From NCBI RefSeq assembly GCF_900116285.1, contig NZ_FPAJ01000001.1, positions 1,043,135 through 1,107,134 on the forward strand: a DNA stretch of 64,000 nt, in the 5' to 3' direction. Below the pieces are notes generated by a model. It was not told where the DNA came from. It made no database searches and saw nothing but the letters and a program-made list of their open reading frames with translations. Positions 26,612 to 35,825 of the stretch are shown here, piece by piece. Made by a program: the position numbers and the translations under genes. Source of the DNA: Sulfitobacter marinus. Lineage in GTDB: Bacteria > Pseudomonadota > Alphaproteobacteria > Rhodobacterales > Rhodobacteraceae. The number at the start of each line of letters is the position of its first letter. Positions within the stretch are counted from its first letter, which is position 1.

Positions 26612-27462
26612 TATTCGACTCCGATGCTGCGTTTGATTGCGGCGATTTCATCTTCGTCGATCTCGTCGTGTGAGTAAAATTCCGGGTCGAGGTGCCAGTC
26701 GGCAATAAGGTTGGCAATCGCCTGTACGGAAATCAGCATAAGGATGATCAGGATCATCGGTTGGATCGTCGCCGGGATCGGCGGATCAAAGGCCGTGCCG
26801 AACATCTCCCAGCGGTATAGTTTGTTGATGAACACCTGCTTATAGCTGCCAAACACCAACCCGACCGAAAAGGTCACGATCATCAGCGTCGACAAAACGT
26901 CAAACAGCTTGCGAATGGGGCGCGGCACCACGTCATACAAGATCGAAATGCGGATATGGCAGCGTTGCTGCATGGCGTAAAAGCCCGAACATAGAAACAC
27001 GAAACCGGCGATCCAAAGCGTCAGCTCGTTCGCCCATTTTGTTGGTTTTTCAACGGCGTATCGCATGAATACTTCAAACAGCATCACGCAGGTCATGGCT
27101 AGGATCATCATCATCGTAGCGCGCCCAATGAACAGCGCGAAACGGTCCCACCGTCGCCAGCGTTCGAATTCCATTGGCGCGACCACAACAGACCGCGACC
27201 CAAGATACGCGAAAACCGGGATCAGTATCAGTGCAACCCAATCAATCACATTCGCGAAGCCGCCAAACAAGCCACCCAAATTAGGCAGCACGCCTTTGCG
27301 CATGTGCAGTTCTGAAATCTGAAGGAAAAGGCTTTCGCTTTCGGGGCGGAACCAATCAAGGATAAATGCGGGGATATGCCAGACGACCCAGCCCGCGCAG
27401 ATCAAAAACGCTGAAGGATATATCCATTCTTTCAATCCACCTGTTTGTGCATCGCTCATCAT
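26611..27462 (-). CDS. TRAP transporter small permease (DctQ family)
   Basis: Small membrane subunit of the TRAP importer, here unusually long at 283 residues because of about 90 N-terminal residues with two extra hydrophobic segments. The DctQ core with four helices lies at about residues 105-245 (ATMMMILAMTCVMLFEVFMRYAVEKPTKWANELTLWIAGFVFL). Long DctQ proteins usually accompany long DctM proteins, as here. A second Met directly follows the first. Confidence 0.88.
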   Translation of the reverse strand: MMSDAQTGGLKEWIYPSAFLICAGWVVWHIPAFILDWFRPESESLFLQISELHMRKGVLPNLGGLFGGFANVIDWVALILIPVFAYLGSRSVVVAPMEFERWRRWDRFALFIGRATMMMILAMTCVMLFEVFMRYAVEKPTKWANELTLWIAGFVFLCSGFYAMQQRCHIRISILYDVVPRPIRKLFDVLSTLMIVTFSVGLVFGSYKQVFINKLYRWEMFGTAFDPPIPATIQPMILIILMLISVQAIANLIADWHLDPEFYSHDEIDEDEIAAIKRSIGVE

Positions 27463-27502
27463 GTGCCCCCGCCATGGTCTAACTTGCTTACTCTCTAAGG
27501 TG

Positions 27503-27531
27503 AAAACGGCGGGGAAAGCCCCCGCCGTTTT
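27503..27531 (-). terminator. Stem-loop between TRAP binding protein and small permease genes
   Basis: Arms AAAACGGCGGGG (27503-27514) and CCCCGCCGTTTT (27520-27531) pair over 12 bp with a five-base loop. On the minus strand the stem ends in TTTT. It follows the binding-protein stop by about 20 bases and precedes the permease genes, so it is probably a partial terminator or an RNA-stabilising hairpin that makes the binding protein more abundant than the permeases. Confidence 0.65.
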
Positions 27532-27552
27532 CTGATCTCAAACCTCTCGGCC

Positions 27553-28572
27553 TTACTTCATGGCACCAATGCCGCGCAGGAAGTCGAGGTGGCTGTTCAA
27601 CAGCGCCTCGGATTCTGGCGTCGTGGAGAATTCAGCCCATGCGTCCTGAACCGCACCGCGATAAGTTGCCATGTCCTCTTCGGACCACTGGTACATATTC
27701 AGGCCTTGCTCAGCCAAAATGACGGAGTTCTTTGCGTTCGCAACTTCGTTGATCGTTGTGTTGCGCAGGGCAAGTGCTTGCATCGCAACTTTCATGATCG
27801 CCTGATGGTGGGCCGGCATCGCGTCCCAAACACCCTTGTTACACGCAAGGTGGTCAGCGGGCATTGAGTGGAAACCAGGGTAGTTTGTGTGCTCTGCAAT
27901 ATCATAAAGACCCAGGCCGATGTTGTTGGTCAGGTTTGCCGCATCCGCACCGTCGATGATGCCTGTTTCCAGCGCAGTAAAGATCTCGTTAAAGTCCATC
28001 ACGATTGGAGACGCGCCAAGGTTTTCAAAGATCAGCGTGATCACACCGGGAGGCGACCGGAACTTCCAGCCTTCAAGGTCCGCAACACCAGCCAAGGGGC
28101 TTGTGGAGGACAGCGATTCCGGACCCGGAATCCACCAACCGACAAATTCCATACCGTAAGGGTTATAGAGTTCATTCAGCGCTTCATAGCCACCGCCATG
28201 CAGCAACCATGCGTATTGCTGATAGGGGTTTGCATAGCCGCCTGTCAGATCGCCTGTAAACTGGAACGCCGGGTTCTTACCGGTCTGATAAGAGCCACCA
28301 GTCATATCACAATCAAGGATACCTGTTGCAGCAGCGTCGAAGGTTTCGGCGGATTTCACGACGGATGATGCATAGAACATCTCAATCTGGATATCTCCAC
28401 CAGACATCGCATGAACGTCATCGATGAACGTCGCAGCCATTTTGCCGGACAATGTTTCTTGGCTAAAATGCGTCTGAATACGCAGGTTCGTTTGCTGCGC
28501 ATCAGCGGCAGCTGCCGTCATCGCCAAGGCGGCCGCAGACGCGGCAAGCTTAAGGTTTTTCAGTGCGGACAT
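27553..28572 (-). CDS. TRAP transporter periplasmic substrate-binding protein (DctP family)
   Basis: Periplasmic binding protein of the TRAP importer, 339 residues. The signal peptide is MSALKNLKLAASAAALAMTAAAADA, and GGGAGGAA-like sequence (GGGAGGA) stands just before the ATG at 28572. The longer frame (to 28887) has no such features and was rejected. The conserved arginine that holds the substrate carboxylate is in LEGWKFRSPPG. Overall similarity is to the TakP-type proteins that bind 2-oxo acids and sugar acids, which fits the neighbouring enzymes. Confidence 0.92.
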   Translation of the reverse strand: MSALKNLKLAASAAALAMTAAAADAQQTNLRIQTHFSQETLSGKMAATFIDDVHAMSGGDIQIEMFYASSVVKSAETFDAAATGILDCDMTGGSYQTGKNPAFQFTGDLTGGYANPYQQYAWLLHGGGYEALNELYNPYGMEFVGWWIPGPESLSSTSPLAGVADLEGWKFRSPPGVITLIFENLGASPIVMDFNEIFTALETGIIDGADAANLTNNIGLGLYDIAEHTNYPGFHSMPADHLACNKGVWDAMPAHHQAIMKVAMQALALRNTTINEVANAKNSVILAEQGLNMYQWSEEDMATYRGAVQDAWAEFSTTPESEALLNSHLDFLRGIGAMK

Positions 28573-28624
28573 ATCGTTCCTCCCATTTGGTAAATTGTCC
28601 GGAAGCATTGACTGCCCCTCATTT

Positions 28625-28635
28625 TGGTATGACGA
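28625..28635. promoter_or_regulatory. Candidate GntR operator upstream of the TRAP operon
   Basis: TGGTATGACGA fits the FadR-subfamily operator consensus TnGTnnnACnA and lies 53 bp upstream of the binding-protein start. It is part of the 13-bp word ATTTTGGTATGAC (28621-28633), which recurs unchanged at 33659-33671 beside the GntR gene. Confidence 0.55.
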
Positions 28636-28782
28636 AACTAGAGTGAAGGTAAAATTTAGGCAATCTAAATTCTCGATTGCGCTAACAAATCTGTAGATAC
28701 ATGTTTTAAAAGGGAGAATTGATATTATTGCCAAACAATTCTGAGGATAAGTCTGGCCTTTCAAAACCTTTCGAGCGATGTA

Positions 28783-28793
28783 TGGTCTTACAA
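28783..28793. promoter_or_regulatory. Candidate GntR operator upstream of the dehydratase gene
   Basis: TGGTCTTACAA fits the FadR-subfamily consensus TnGTnnnACnA, 48 bp before the dehydratase ATG. Together with the site at 28625 it would let one regulator control both divergent transcripts. Confidence 0.45.
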
Positions 28794-28840
28794 TACCGAA
28801 CCCGATCACAAAAAAGAATCTAGCTGAGATAGGACACAAC

Positions 28841-30637
28841 ATGTCAAAGATGACCAAGGACAAATTGCGGTCTCGCGATTGGTTCAACCGCGAAGGTGAT
28901 CCGGAAATAACCGCGCTCTATCTGGAACGGTATCTCAACTATGGTCTGACCCGTGAGGAACTTCAGGGCGGCAAGCCGATCATTGCAATTGCTCAGACCG
29001 GCAGTGACCTTTCGCCCTGCAACCGCCACCATATCGAGCTTACCAAACGTGTCCGGGACGGCATCATTGCAGCGGGGGGCACTTGTATCGAAATCCCGGT
29101 GCATCCCATTCAGGAAACCGGCAAACGCCCCACGGCGAACCTAGACCGCAACCTTGCCTATCTGTCACTTGTGGAAACGCTGTATGGCTATCCGATTGAT
29201 GGCGTTGTCCTCAACATCGGTTGTGACAAGACCACACCTGCCCTTCTGATGGCGGCGGCCACAGTCAACATCCCCGCGATTGCACTGTCCGTCGGCCCGA
29301 TGCTGAACGGCTATTGGAACGGCGAACGCGCGGGCTCGGGCACCGTGATTTGGAAAGCGCGTGAACTCATGGCCAAGGGCGATATCGACGGCGATGAGTT
29401 CATGGAAATCGCCGCTTCAAGCGCGCCGTCCGTGGGGTACTGCAACACCATGGGCACCGCGACGACCATGAACTCACTGGCCGAAGCCTTGGGCATGCAA
29501 CTCCCCGGCTCCGCCGCCATCCCCGCACCCTACCGTGAACGCGGCCAGATATCCTATGAGACCGGCAAACGCATCGTCGAGATGGTTTGGGATGACCTGC
29601 GTCCGTCTGACATCATGACGCGCGAGGCGTTCGAAAACGCGATCGTCATCAATTCGGCCATCGGTGGCTCCACCAATGCGCCGATCCATCTTAACGCGAT
29701 CGCGGCGCATCTTGGCGTGCCATTGGACAACGACGACTGGCAAAACATCGGCCACAAGGTGCCGTTGTTGGTGAACTTGCAACCGGCGGGCAAGTATCTG
29801 GGCGAAGATTACCACCGAGCGGGTGGCGTGCCCTCTGTCGTGGCACATCTGATTGGTGGTGGGCTGCTGCCCCACCCCGGTGCAATTACGGTTAATGGCG
29901 TCAGCATGGGCGATAACTGCCAAGGTCGCGCCGCCACCAATACCGACGTCATCCGCCCGTTGGAAAACCCGCTGGTGACAGACGCAGGATTCCTTAACCT
30001 CAAGGGCAATCTGTTTGACAGTGCGATCATGAAAACCAGCGTGATCTCTGACGATTTCCGCAAAAGGTATCTGTCCAACGCCGGTGATATGGACGCCTTT
30101 GAAGGCCGCGCAATCGTGTTTGACGGCACCGAAGACTATCACCGGCGCATCGACGATCCCGCAGAAAACATTGACGAAAACTGTGTGCTGTTCATGCGCG
30201 GCGCGGGTCCGAAGGGCTATCCCGGCGGCGCTGAAGTCGTGAACATGCGAGCGCCGTCGTATTTGCTGAAGCAAGGGATCGAGGCCCTGCCCTGCATTGG
30301 TGACGGTCGCCAATCGGGTACGTCTGGGTCCCCGTCGATCCTGAATGCGTCCCCCGAAGCCGCCGAAAGCGGCGGGCTTGCCTTGCTCAAGACCGGCGAC
30401 CGCGTGCGGTTCGATCTGGCGAAAGGCACGGCGGACATGTTGGTGCCCTTGGATGAACTTGCCGAACGGGCGCGCCAATTGTTGGCCGATGGTGGATATC
30501 AGGTGCCCGAAAGCCAGACGCCGTGGCAGCAATATTTCCGTGATCTTACGAACGGCTTGGACAAGGGCATGACCCTGCGCGGTGCCCCATCCTACCGCGA
30601 TGTGGCCCGCAAAAGCATGCCGCGGGACAGCCACTGA
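28841..30637 (+). CDS. IlvD/Edd-family sugar-acid dehydratase (pentonate type)
   Basis: Fe-S dehydratase of 598 residues that closely resembles the xylonate/arabonate dehydratases (XylD/AraC type): [26 protein letters not shown], then [21 protein letters not shown]. Cluster-ligating cysteines are in [15 protein letters not shown] and YCNTMGTA, and the C-terminal [20 protein letters not shown] is conserved. It removes water from an aldonic acid to give a 2-keto-3-deoxy acid. The ATG at 28841 aligns with relatives; a longer frame from 28778 crosses the candidate operator. It is divergent from the TRAP operon. Confidence 0.92.
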   Translation: MSKMTKDKLRSRDWFNREGDPEITALYLERYLNYGLTREELQGGKPIIAIAQTGSDLSPCNRHHIELTKRVRDGIIAAGGTCIEIPVHPIQETGKRPTANLDRNLAYLSLVETLYGYPIDGVVLNIGCDKTTPALLMAAATVNIPAIALSVGPMLNGYWNGERAGSGTVIWKARELMAKGDIDGDEFMEIAASSAPSVGYCNTMGTATTMNSLAEALGMQLPGSAAIPAPYRERGQISYETGKRIVEMVWDDLRPSDIMTREAFENAIVINSAIGGSTNAPIHLNAIAAHLGVPLDNDDWQNIGHKVPLLVNLQPAGKYLGEDYHRAGGVPSVVAHLIGGGLLPHPGAITVNGVSMGDNCQGRAATNTDVIRPLENPLVTDAGFLNLKGNLFDSAIMKTSVISDDFRKRYLSNAGDMDAFEGRAIVFDGTEDYHRRIDDPAENIDENCVLFMRGAGPKGYPGGAEVVNMRAPSYLLKQGIEALPCIGDGRQSGTSGSPSILNASPEAAESGGLALLKTGDRVRFDLAKGTADMLVPLDELAERARQLLADGGYQVPESQTPWQQYFRDLTNGLDKGMTLRGAPSYRDVARKSMPRDSH

Positions 30638-30699
30638 TGGCCGATCTTTTGGGGATGCGCGAGGTCACAATCGCCCGTCCCTGAAATCGCGGCGTTGCT

Positions 30700-31458
30700 T
30701 TAGCGCCCCATCCAGCCGCCATCGACAACCAGGATTTCGCCATTCACGTAATCGGATGCGGATGAAGCAAGAAACACGGCCGGCCCTGCAAAATCTTGCG
30801 GCGTGCCCCAACGCCCTTGCGGGATACGTTCAAGGATCGATTTGGACCGTGCCGCATCATCTTGGAGCGCTTTGGTGTTGTCGGTCGCGATATAGCCGGG
30901 CGCGATTGCGTTGACGTTGATGCCATGGGGTGCCCATTCATTCGCCAATGCTTTTGTCAGTTGCCCGATGCCCCCCTTGGATGCAGCATACCCCGGCACG
31001 GTGATCCCGCCCTGAAATGTCAAAAGGGACGCCGTAAAGATGATCTTTCCCGACCCGCGCGCCACCATACCCCGCCCGATTTCACGGCTGAGGATGAATT
31101 GCGACGACAGGTTCACGTCAATCACTTCGTCCCAAAGCGCGTCATCATGATCTGCCGCAGGCTTACGTTTGATCGTGCCTGCGTTGTTGACCAGAATATC
31201 AGGCGCGATCCCATCGGCCTCGAGCTGGGCGGCAAACCCGCGCACCGCAGCGCGATCAGAAAAATCGCATTGATAAGCTTTGAAGCTGCGCCCCTTTGCA
31301 GTGATCGCCGTTTCAACATCACTGCCCGGCTCAAGGGTTGCACTGACCCCGATAATGTCCGCACCTGCATCTGCCAAGGCCTCGGCCATGCCGCGCCCGA
31401 TGCCACGTTTGCAGCCCGTCACAAGGGCGGTTTTTCCCGTAAGATCAAACAGGGTCAT
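30700..31458 (-). CDS. SDR oxidoreductase, KduD-like
   Basis: Classical short-chain dehydrogenase, 252 residues, close to 2-dehydro-3-deoxy-gluconate 5-dehydrogenases (KduD). It shows the cofactor motif TGCKRGIGRGMA (14-25), NNAGTI (about 90), the catalytic serine in FTASLLTF and YAASKGG (Tyr and Lys near 156-160), and the end VNGEILVVDGGWMGR. It would oxidise or reduce a keto-deoxy sugar acid formed by the dehydratases nearby. Its start overlaps the zinc dehydrogenase stop by four bases. Confidence 0.9.
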   Translation of the reverse strand: MTLFDLTGKTALVTGCKRGIGRGMAEALADAGADIIGVSATLEPGSDVETAITAKGRSFKAYQCDFSDRAAVRGFAAQLEADGIAPDILVNNAGTIKRKPAADHDDALWDEVIDVNLSSQFILSREIGRGMVARGSGKIIFTASLLTFQGGITVPGYAASKGGIGQLTKALANEWAPHGINVNAIAPGYIATDNTKALQDDAARSKSILERIPQGRWGTPQDFAGPAVFLASSASDYVNGEILVVDGGWMGR

Positions 31459-32492
31459 GCGAAATCCCCCACCTTGATCAGGCTCTTAAGGGCGGTCGGA
31501 CTGCTATCAAGCTGTTCAAACGCTTTCTGGATATCTGCCAGCGGGCTGACGTCGGTGATAAAGGTTTCCGCATCGACACCGCCAGATGCAACGATGGAAA
31601 TCGCCTTGTCATAGTCTTGCGGCTCATACACCCGCACGCCGACCATCTGCAGCTCGCGCCAGAAAAACTGGAACAGATCAATCTGCGGCTTTTGCGCATG
31701 GATGGCGACCATGACGATACGCGCGCGCGTGGCAGCGCAGGCCGTCATTGCATCAACACCGGGCTGCGAACCGGACACCTCAAACACCACATCGGCCCCC
31801 TTGCCCCCGGTCCGCTCCTGGATCGCAGCAGCCAAATCCGCTTTCGCGGGGTTCACTGTGTCAAATCCCAGCTTCTCAGCAATCGCCAAACGCGCCTCAT
31901 TAACTTCGGAGACAACCACATTGCCCCCCGCGTCCCGTGCGACCATCGCACAGAGCATCCCGATGGGTCCGCCTCCAATGACCAGCACATCCTCGCCCGC
32001 TTGCAAATTCGACATGCGCACATCGTGACAGGCCACTGCAACCGGCTCGATCAACGCGGCATGATCCAGACGCATATCATCGGGCAGCAAATGCACCGTG
32101 TGGGACGGCACCGTCCAGATTTCCTGCATCGCGCCGTTCGTATCAAGGCCGAGGAATTTCAGATTGTGGCAGATATGCTGATGCCCTGCGTTGCACGCCG
32201 GACAATCGCCGCAGTGATCCAAGGGGCGCACGACGACCTTTTGACCCTCGGCAAAACCTGTAACGCCGTCACCGACAGCGGCAACAACACCTGACATTTC
32301 ATGACCGATCACACGTTCAAACCCGACGCGCGCATCCATATTGCCGTGATAGACATGCATGTCGGTGCCACAAATTCCGCAATAGGCAATGCGAATAGAC
32401 ACCTCGCCCGCAGCAGGGCCAGCGGCCTCTGCTGTCTCAACGGTGAACGTGCGATCACCACGATAAAACGCGGCCTGAATTGTCTGGGTCAT
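31455..32492 (-). CDS. Zinc-dependent alcohol/polyol dehydrogenase
   Basis: Medium-chain zinc dehydrogenase, 345 residues, of the threonine/sorbitol dehydrogenase type. Catalytic zinc ligands are in YCGICGTD and GHEMSG, the structural zinc cysteines in CGDCPACNAGHQHIC, and the NAD(P) motif is VIGGGPIGMLCA near residue 170. It probably oxidises a hydroxyl of a sugar acid or alditol. It is the middle gene of the minus-strand operon headed by the enolase-superfamily gene. Confidence 0.9.
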   Translation of the reverse strand: MTQTIQAAFYRGDRTFTVETAEAAGPAAGEVSIRIAYCGICGTDMHVYHGNMDARVGFERVIGHEMSGVVAAVGDGVTGFAEGQKVVVRPLDHCGDCPACNAGHQHICHNLKFLGLDTNGAMQEIWTVPSHTVHLLPDDMRLDHAALIEPVAVACHDVRMSNLQAGEDVLVIGGGPIGMLCAMVARDAGGNVVVSEVNEARLAIAEKLGFDTVNPAKADLAAAIQERTGGKGADVVFEVSGSQPGVDAMTACAATRARIVMVAIHAQKPQIDLFQFFWRELQMVGVRVYEPQDYDKAISIVASGGVDAETFITDVSPLADIQKAFEQLDSSPTALKSLIKVGDFA

Positions 32493-32496
32493 GATG

Positions 32497-33603
32497 TTAC
32501 CTCGGTGTCATGGACGCATGAGCCGCGTCGAGTTTTTCAAAATCAAAAGTCACGCCTATCCCTGCATCATTTGGGGCAACGGCCAAGTGGTTTTCAACTT
32601 GCAAGGGCCGTGTTGTATATTGATCAATCGGAAAGCTGTGCACTTCAAGCCAGCCCGCATCCACTTGGCTGGATACCAGGCTTACGTGGAGTTCTTGCAT
32701 CCCGTGGCTGCACACCGGAATGCCATGTTGTTTGGCAAGCGCCGCAACCTGTAACCAACCCGTAATACCACCACAGTTGGACGCATCTGGTTGAATAAAG
32801 CTCAACTTGGAATCGCGAAACGCATATTCGAATTCATGGATCGTGTGGAGGTTTTCACCCATCGCCAGTGGCACGCCTGTCGCATCTGCTATCTCGCCAT
32901 AGCCCACATAATCATCTGGAATGGTCGGTTCTTCGAACCACAAAACGTTATAGTCGGCAAAGGCGTTCGCGGCGGCAATCGCCTCTGGCACTGTCATGGA
33001 ATAGTTCGCATCGACCATCAATGCGCGGTCTGGTCCTATTGCCGCGCGGATGGCCGCGACGCGTTCGATATCATCGGCCAGATCAGGCTGGCCTACTTTA
33101 ATTTTTACACCGTTATATCCTGCCGCCAGATAGCCTTCGGTTTGCTTGATCAGCTTTGGTAAAGGGAAGTTTAGATCAATCCCGCCAGCATAGGCCTTGC
33201 ACCGGTCGCGCGCCCCTCCCGCCATCTTCCAAAGTGGATGCTCCGCCGCCTTACAACGCAGATCCCACAATGCGATATCGACCGCAGAAATCGCAAAAGA
33301 CGCGATCCCGCCGCGTGCCACGTAATGTACATGCCACTGCATTTCGTCATACAATGACTCAACCGCAGCGGCATCTTTACCAACCAAGAACGGGGCCAGA
33401 TCATAACGGATCATCGCCGCAATGGCCTGCCCGCCCTTGCCGCCGGTATAGGTATATCCAGTGCCCGTCTGCCCGCCTGCCAGTGTAATTGTGCAAATAA
33501 CCAACTCAAAATGCGTGTGGTCGCCATGCTTTGCATCCGTCAAAACCTCTACCAATGGAACATTGAACAAGCGAGTTTCGACGTTTTCGATCGGGTTCAT
33601 CAA
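32497..33603 (-). CDS. Mandelate racemase/muconate lactonizing enzyme (enolase) superfamily protein
   Basis: Enolase-superfamily enzyme of 368 residues. The KIKVG segment (KxK) gives the base at the end of the second strand; metal ligands are Asp of VDANYS, Glu of WFEEP and Glu of MGENLHT; the partner Asp/His pair is in QPDASNCGG and CSHGMQE. This is the mandelate-racemase subgroup pattern, which includes several acid-sugar dehydratases. Dehydration of an aldonate or aldarate is the likely role; the substrate is unknown. First gene of its operon, divergent from the GntR regulator. Confidence 0.9.
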   Translation of the reverse strand: MMNPIENVETRLFNVPLVEVLTDAKHGDHTHFELVICTITLAGGQTGTGYTYTGGKGGQAIAAMIRYDLAPFLVGKDAAAVESLYDEMQWHVHYVARGGIASFAISAVDIALWDLRCKAAEHPLWKMAGGARDRCKAYAGGIDLNFPLPKLIKQTEGYLAAGYNGVKIKVGQPDLADDIERVAAIRAAIGPDRALMVDANYSMTVPEAIAAANAFADYNVLWFEEPTIPDDYVGYGEIADATGVPLAMGENLHTIHEFEYAFRDSKLSFIQPDASNCGGITGWLQVAALAKQHGIPVCSHGMQELHVSLVSSQVDAGWLEVHSFPIDQYTTRPLQVENHLAVAPNDAGIGVTFDFEKLDAAHASMTPR

Positions 33604-33662
33604 GGCCTCTCCTGTTGTGCAGATAATGACACTTCAGTTTGGCACCTAATGACATTAGATTT

Positions 33663-33673
33663 TGGTATGACAA
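33663..33673. promoter_or_regulatory. Candidate GntR operator between the enolase-superfamily gene and gntR
   Basis: TGGTATGACAA fits TnGTnnnACnA and is embedded in ATTTTGGTATGAC, identical to the word upstream of the TRAP operon. A small inverted repeat CTAATGACATTAG (33647-33659) lies directly beside it. Confidence 0.55.
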
Positions 33674-33781
33674 TAATTGCAACAGAGGTCCAGAGACAGA
33701 TTTGACCCGCGCTTACTGGTGCCCCCGCCATATTTTGGATATACAAAAACGACACCGTTCATTGTGGAAGAGAGTTATTCG

Positions 33782-34501
33782 ATGACTTTACAAATGCGCC
33801 ACCCGAAAAACAGGGCAGCTGATCTTCTGATCGATCACTTTGAACGCGAGATCCTAAACGGAAACCCCGGCGCGGGTCAGCCCATGCCAACGGAACGCGA
33901 AATCGTTCAACAGCATGGTGTAAGCCGCACGGTGGCCCGCGAAGCGATACAGGCACTTGCGCGAAAGGGGCTGATCTATGCCCGCCCCGGTTTTCGCCCC
34001 GTTGTTGCAGAACCCGGCTATGACGCAGCCATCACCGCAGTTGGCAGCATTGTAACCCAGTTGCTTGGTCAGCCCACTGGTGTGCGTAACCTCTTTAGTC
34101 TTCGCATTCTGATGGAAGCCTCTTTGGTGCGCCAAGCCGCTCTTCATGCGAATGCCGATGACATCAAACGATTGGAAGCTGCGCTCGCTGACAACTTCGC
34201 CGCGATTTCGGACACGCCGCTCTTTTATGAAACGGATGTCGCGTTCCACCGCGTTCTTTATGAAATACCAGGCAACCCAATTTTGCCGTCGATCCACAAG
34301 GCCTATACAGAATGGCTTTCGACGCGGTTGCAAAAGATGCAGCGTATAGAATCGCGCAATCAGCAAAATTATGATTTCCACCGCGCAATTTTTGAAGCCA
34401 TTTTGCGCCGCGATGCGGACACAGCCGAAGAAGCGCTGCGTGACCATCTGGCCTTCGCGTGGAAACAGATCAGCGAGACGTTCGTGGAACTTGCAACGTG
34501 A
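33782..34501 (+). CDS. GntR/FadR-family regulator of the sugar-acid regulon
   Basis: GntR regulator of the FadR subfamily, 239 residues. The winged helix is at about residues 10-78 (MPTEREIVQQHGVSRTVAREAIQALARKGLIYARPGFRPVV), and an FCD ligand domain follows, with likely metal ligands in ETDVAFHRVLYEIPG, FHRAIFEAIL and LRDHLAFAW. The ATG at 33782 follows GGAAGAGAG; an upstream frame (from 33677) would overlap the operator and was rejected. Three matching operator-like sites in the region point to control of the TRAP, dehydratase and enolase-superfamily operons. Confidence 0.9.
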   Translation: MTLQMRHPKNRAADLLIDHFEREILNGNPGAGQPMPTEREIVQQHGVSRTVAREAIQALARKGLIYARPGFRPVVAEPGYDAAITAVGSIVTQLLGQPTGVRNLFSLRILMEASLVRQAALHANADDIKRLEAALADNFAAISDTPLFYETDVAFHRVLYEIPGNPILPSIHKAYTEWLSTRLQKMQRIESRNQQNYDFHRAIFEAILRRDADTAEEALRDHLAFAWKQISETFVELAT

Positions 34502-34583
34502 CCACGTTTCGTGCGGGCAATGAGCTGGCCGCGCAAGCAATCGAAAATCGCGGCATCATAATTCAAAGGTAGGAGATAATCAC

Positions 34584-35495
34584 ATGAAGGTCGGTGTCAT
34601 CGGACTGGGCGACATGGGGTCAGGCCTCGCTAAGAACCTGATCGCAAATGGGTTTGAGACACATGGACTGGATCTTGATCCCGTTCGCGTCGCGGCCTTC
34701 AAGGACTTGGGTGGTCAGGTGTTGACGGACGTCAGATCTATGGCCACGGCCTGTCATGTCGTTTTTGTCATGGTGATGAATGGCGATCAGGCCCGAAGCA
34801 TTATTCTGGGCCCCGATGGCTTGGCCCTCAACATGGCCAACGGGTCCGCGATCATCCTAACCGCAACCATCCAGCCCCATGAGGCCCGCGAAATCGGCAA
34901 AGATATGGCCGGCAGTGGGGTGCATTTGATTGATACCCCCGTCTCGGGCGGGTTTCCCGGCGCGCAGGGTGGGACACTGACCATGATGGCCGCCGCACCG
35001 GTGGATGTGCTTGATGAGTTCGCGCCAGTGATGCAGGCCGTTTCGGCCAATATCCACCGCGTCGGCACCGCACCCGGGGATGGCCAAACCGTCAAAGCCT
35101 GCCTTCAATCCCTGATTGGTGCACAGTTTTCAGCGACCTTCGAAGCCGCTGCGCTGGCCGCCAAAGCCGGGGTATCAGGTCAGGTCTTGCTCGATGTTTT
35201 CTCAACCTCATCTGCGGGATGCGGCGTGGTCAACAATGCCTTGGAAAAGATCATTGACCGCCAGTTTGAAGGCACAGGCAGCAGCATCCACACGATGCAC
35301 AAAGACCTAACGATCTCGATGGGGCTGGGTGAAGAACTCGGCGTGCCCCTCCATACTGCGGCAGCGGCAATGCAGCTGTTTCACGCAGGCCGCACGCGCT
35401 ATCCCGACGGCGACAACTGGGTCTGCACCCGTGTGATCGAGGACATCATCGGAGCAGAACTGCACCGCGACAGCGCGAAGAAGACCCGAGACTAG
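34584..35495 (+). CDS. HIBADH-family dehydrogenase, threonate/tartronate type
   Basis: NAD-dependent beta-hydroxyacid dehydrogenase, 303 residues. It has the Rossmann motif GVIGLGDMGSGLAKNL, the substrate-binding LIDTPVSGGFPGAQGGTLTMM, and the catalytic lysine in GDGQTVKACLQSLIGAQ near residue 172. It resembles L-threonate dehydrogenase and related enzymes. It follows the GntR gene on the same strand by 82 bp, and AGGAGAT precedes the ATG. Confidence 0.88.
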   Translation: MKVGVIGLGDMGSGLAKNLIANGFETHGLDLDPVRVAAFKDLGGQVLTDVRSMATACHVVFVMVMNGDQARSIILGPDGLALNMANGSAIILTATIQPHEAREIGKDMAGSGVHLIDTPVSGGFPGAQGGTLTMMAAAPVDVLDEFAPVMQAVSANIHRVGTAPGDGQTVKACLQSLIGAQFSATFEAAALAAKAGVSGQVLLDVFSTSSAGCGVVNNALEKIIDRQFEGTGSSIHTMHKDLTISMGLGEELGVPLHTAAAAMQLFHAGRTRYPDGDNWVCTRVIEDIIGAELHRDSAKKTRD

Positions 35496-35825
35496 GCTGT
35501 GTTGCCCCCTTCTATCGCCGTCTTTGATGCCCGCCTGATTAGACGCCGACACATCGGAGACATCAGGACGGACAACAGCCAGTTTTGCTATACAAGCCAG
35601 ACGAATATTTGGACGCAACGCGGCGCACAGGACCCGCCATGCTTCATGATATTGATCTGCTCCGCCACCTTTGCTGGAACGTCCCCGAAGTTCGCCCGGT
35701 CCAACGCGAAAATGTCACTGACAGCGAAGCAGTAAAAAGCTTTCGACGTACGTTCCGTGAGCTGCAAGTGGTTGCAATGCTGCGCTTTGAGAGACCCGCA
35801 CCATGCGTCGCGCCACTTCTGATGT
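35496..35825. other. Gap without a recognisable gene
   Basis: About 330 bp between two convergent genes. Open frames exist on both strands but none shows a family, a ribosome-binding site or continuity with neighbours. A minus-strand frame near 35590-35730 (SDIFALDRANFGDVPAKVAEQ) looks protein-like and could be a gene remnant; I cannot identify it. Confidence 0.3.

Noticed and set aside
29474..30634. 386-residue open frame on the minus strand opposite the dehydratase gene
   Set aside because: It is antisense to a strongly conserved gene, has no recognisable domain and arises from the GC-rich third codon positions.
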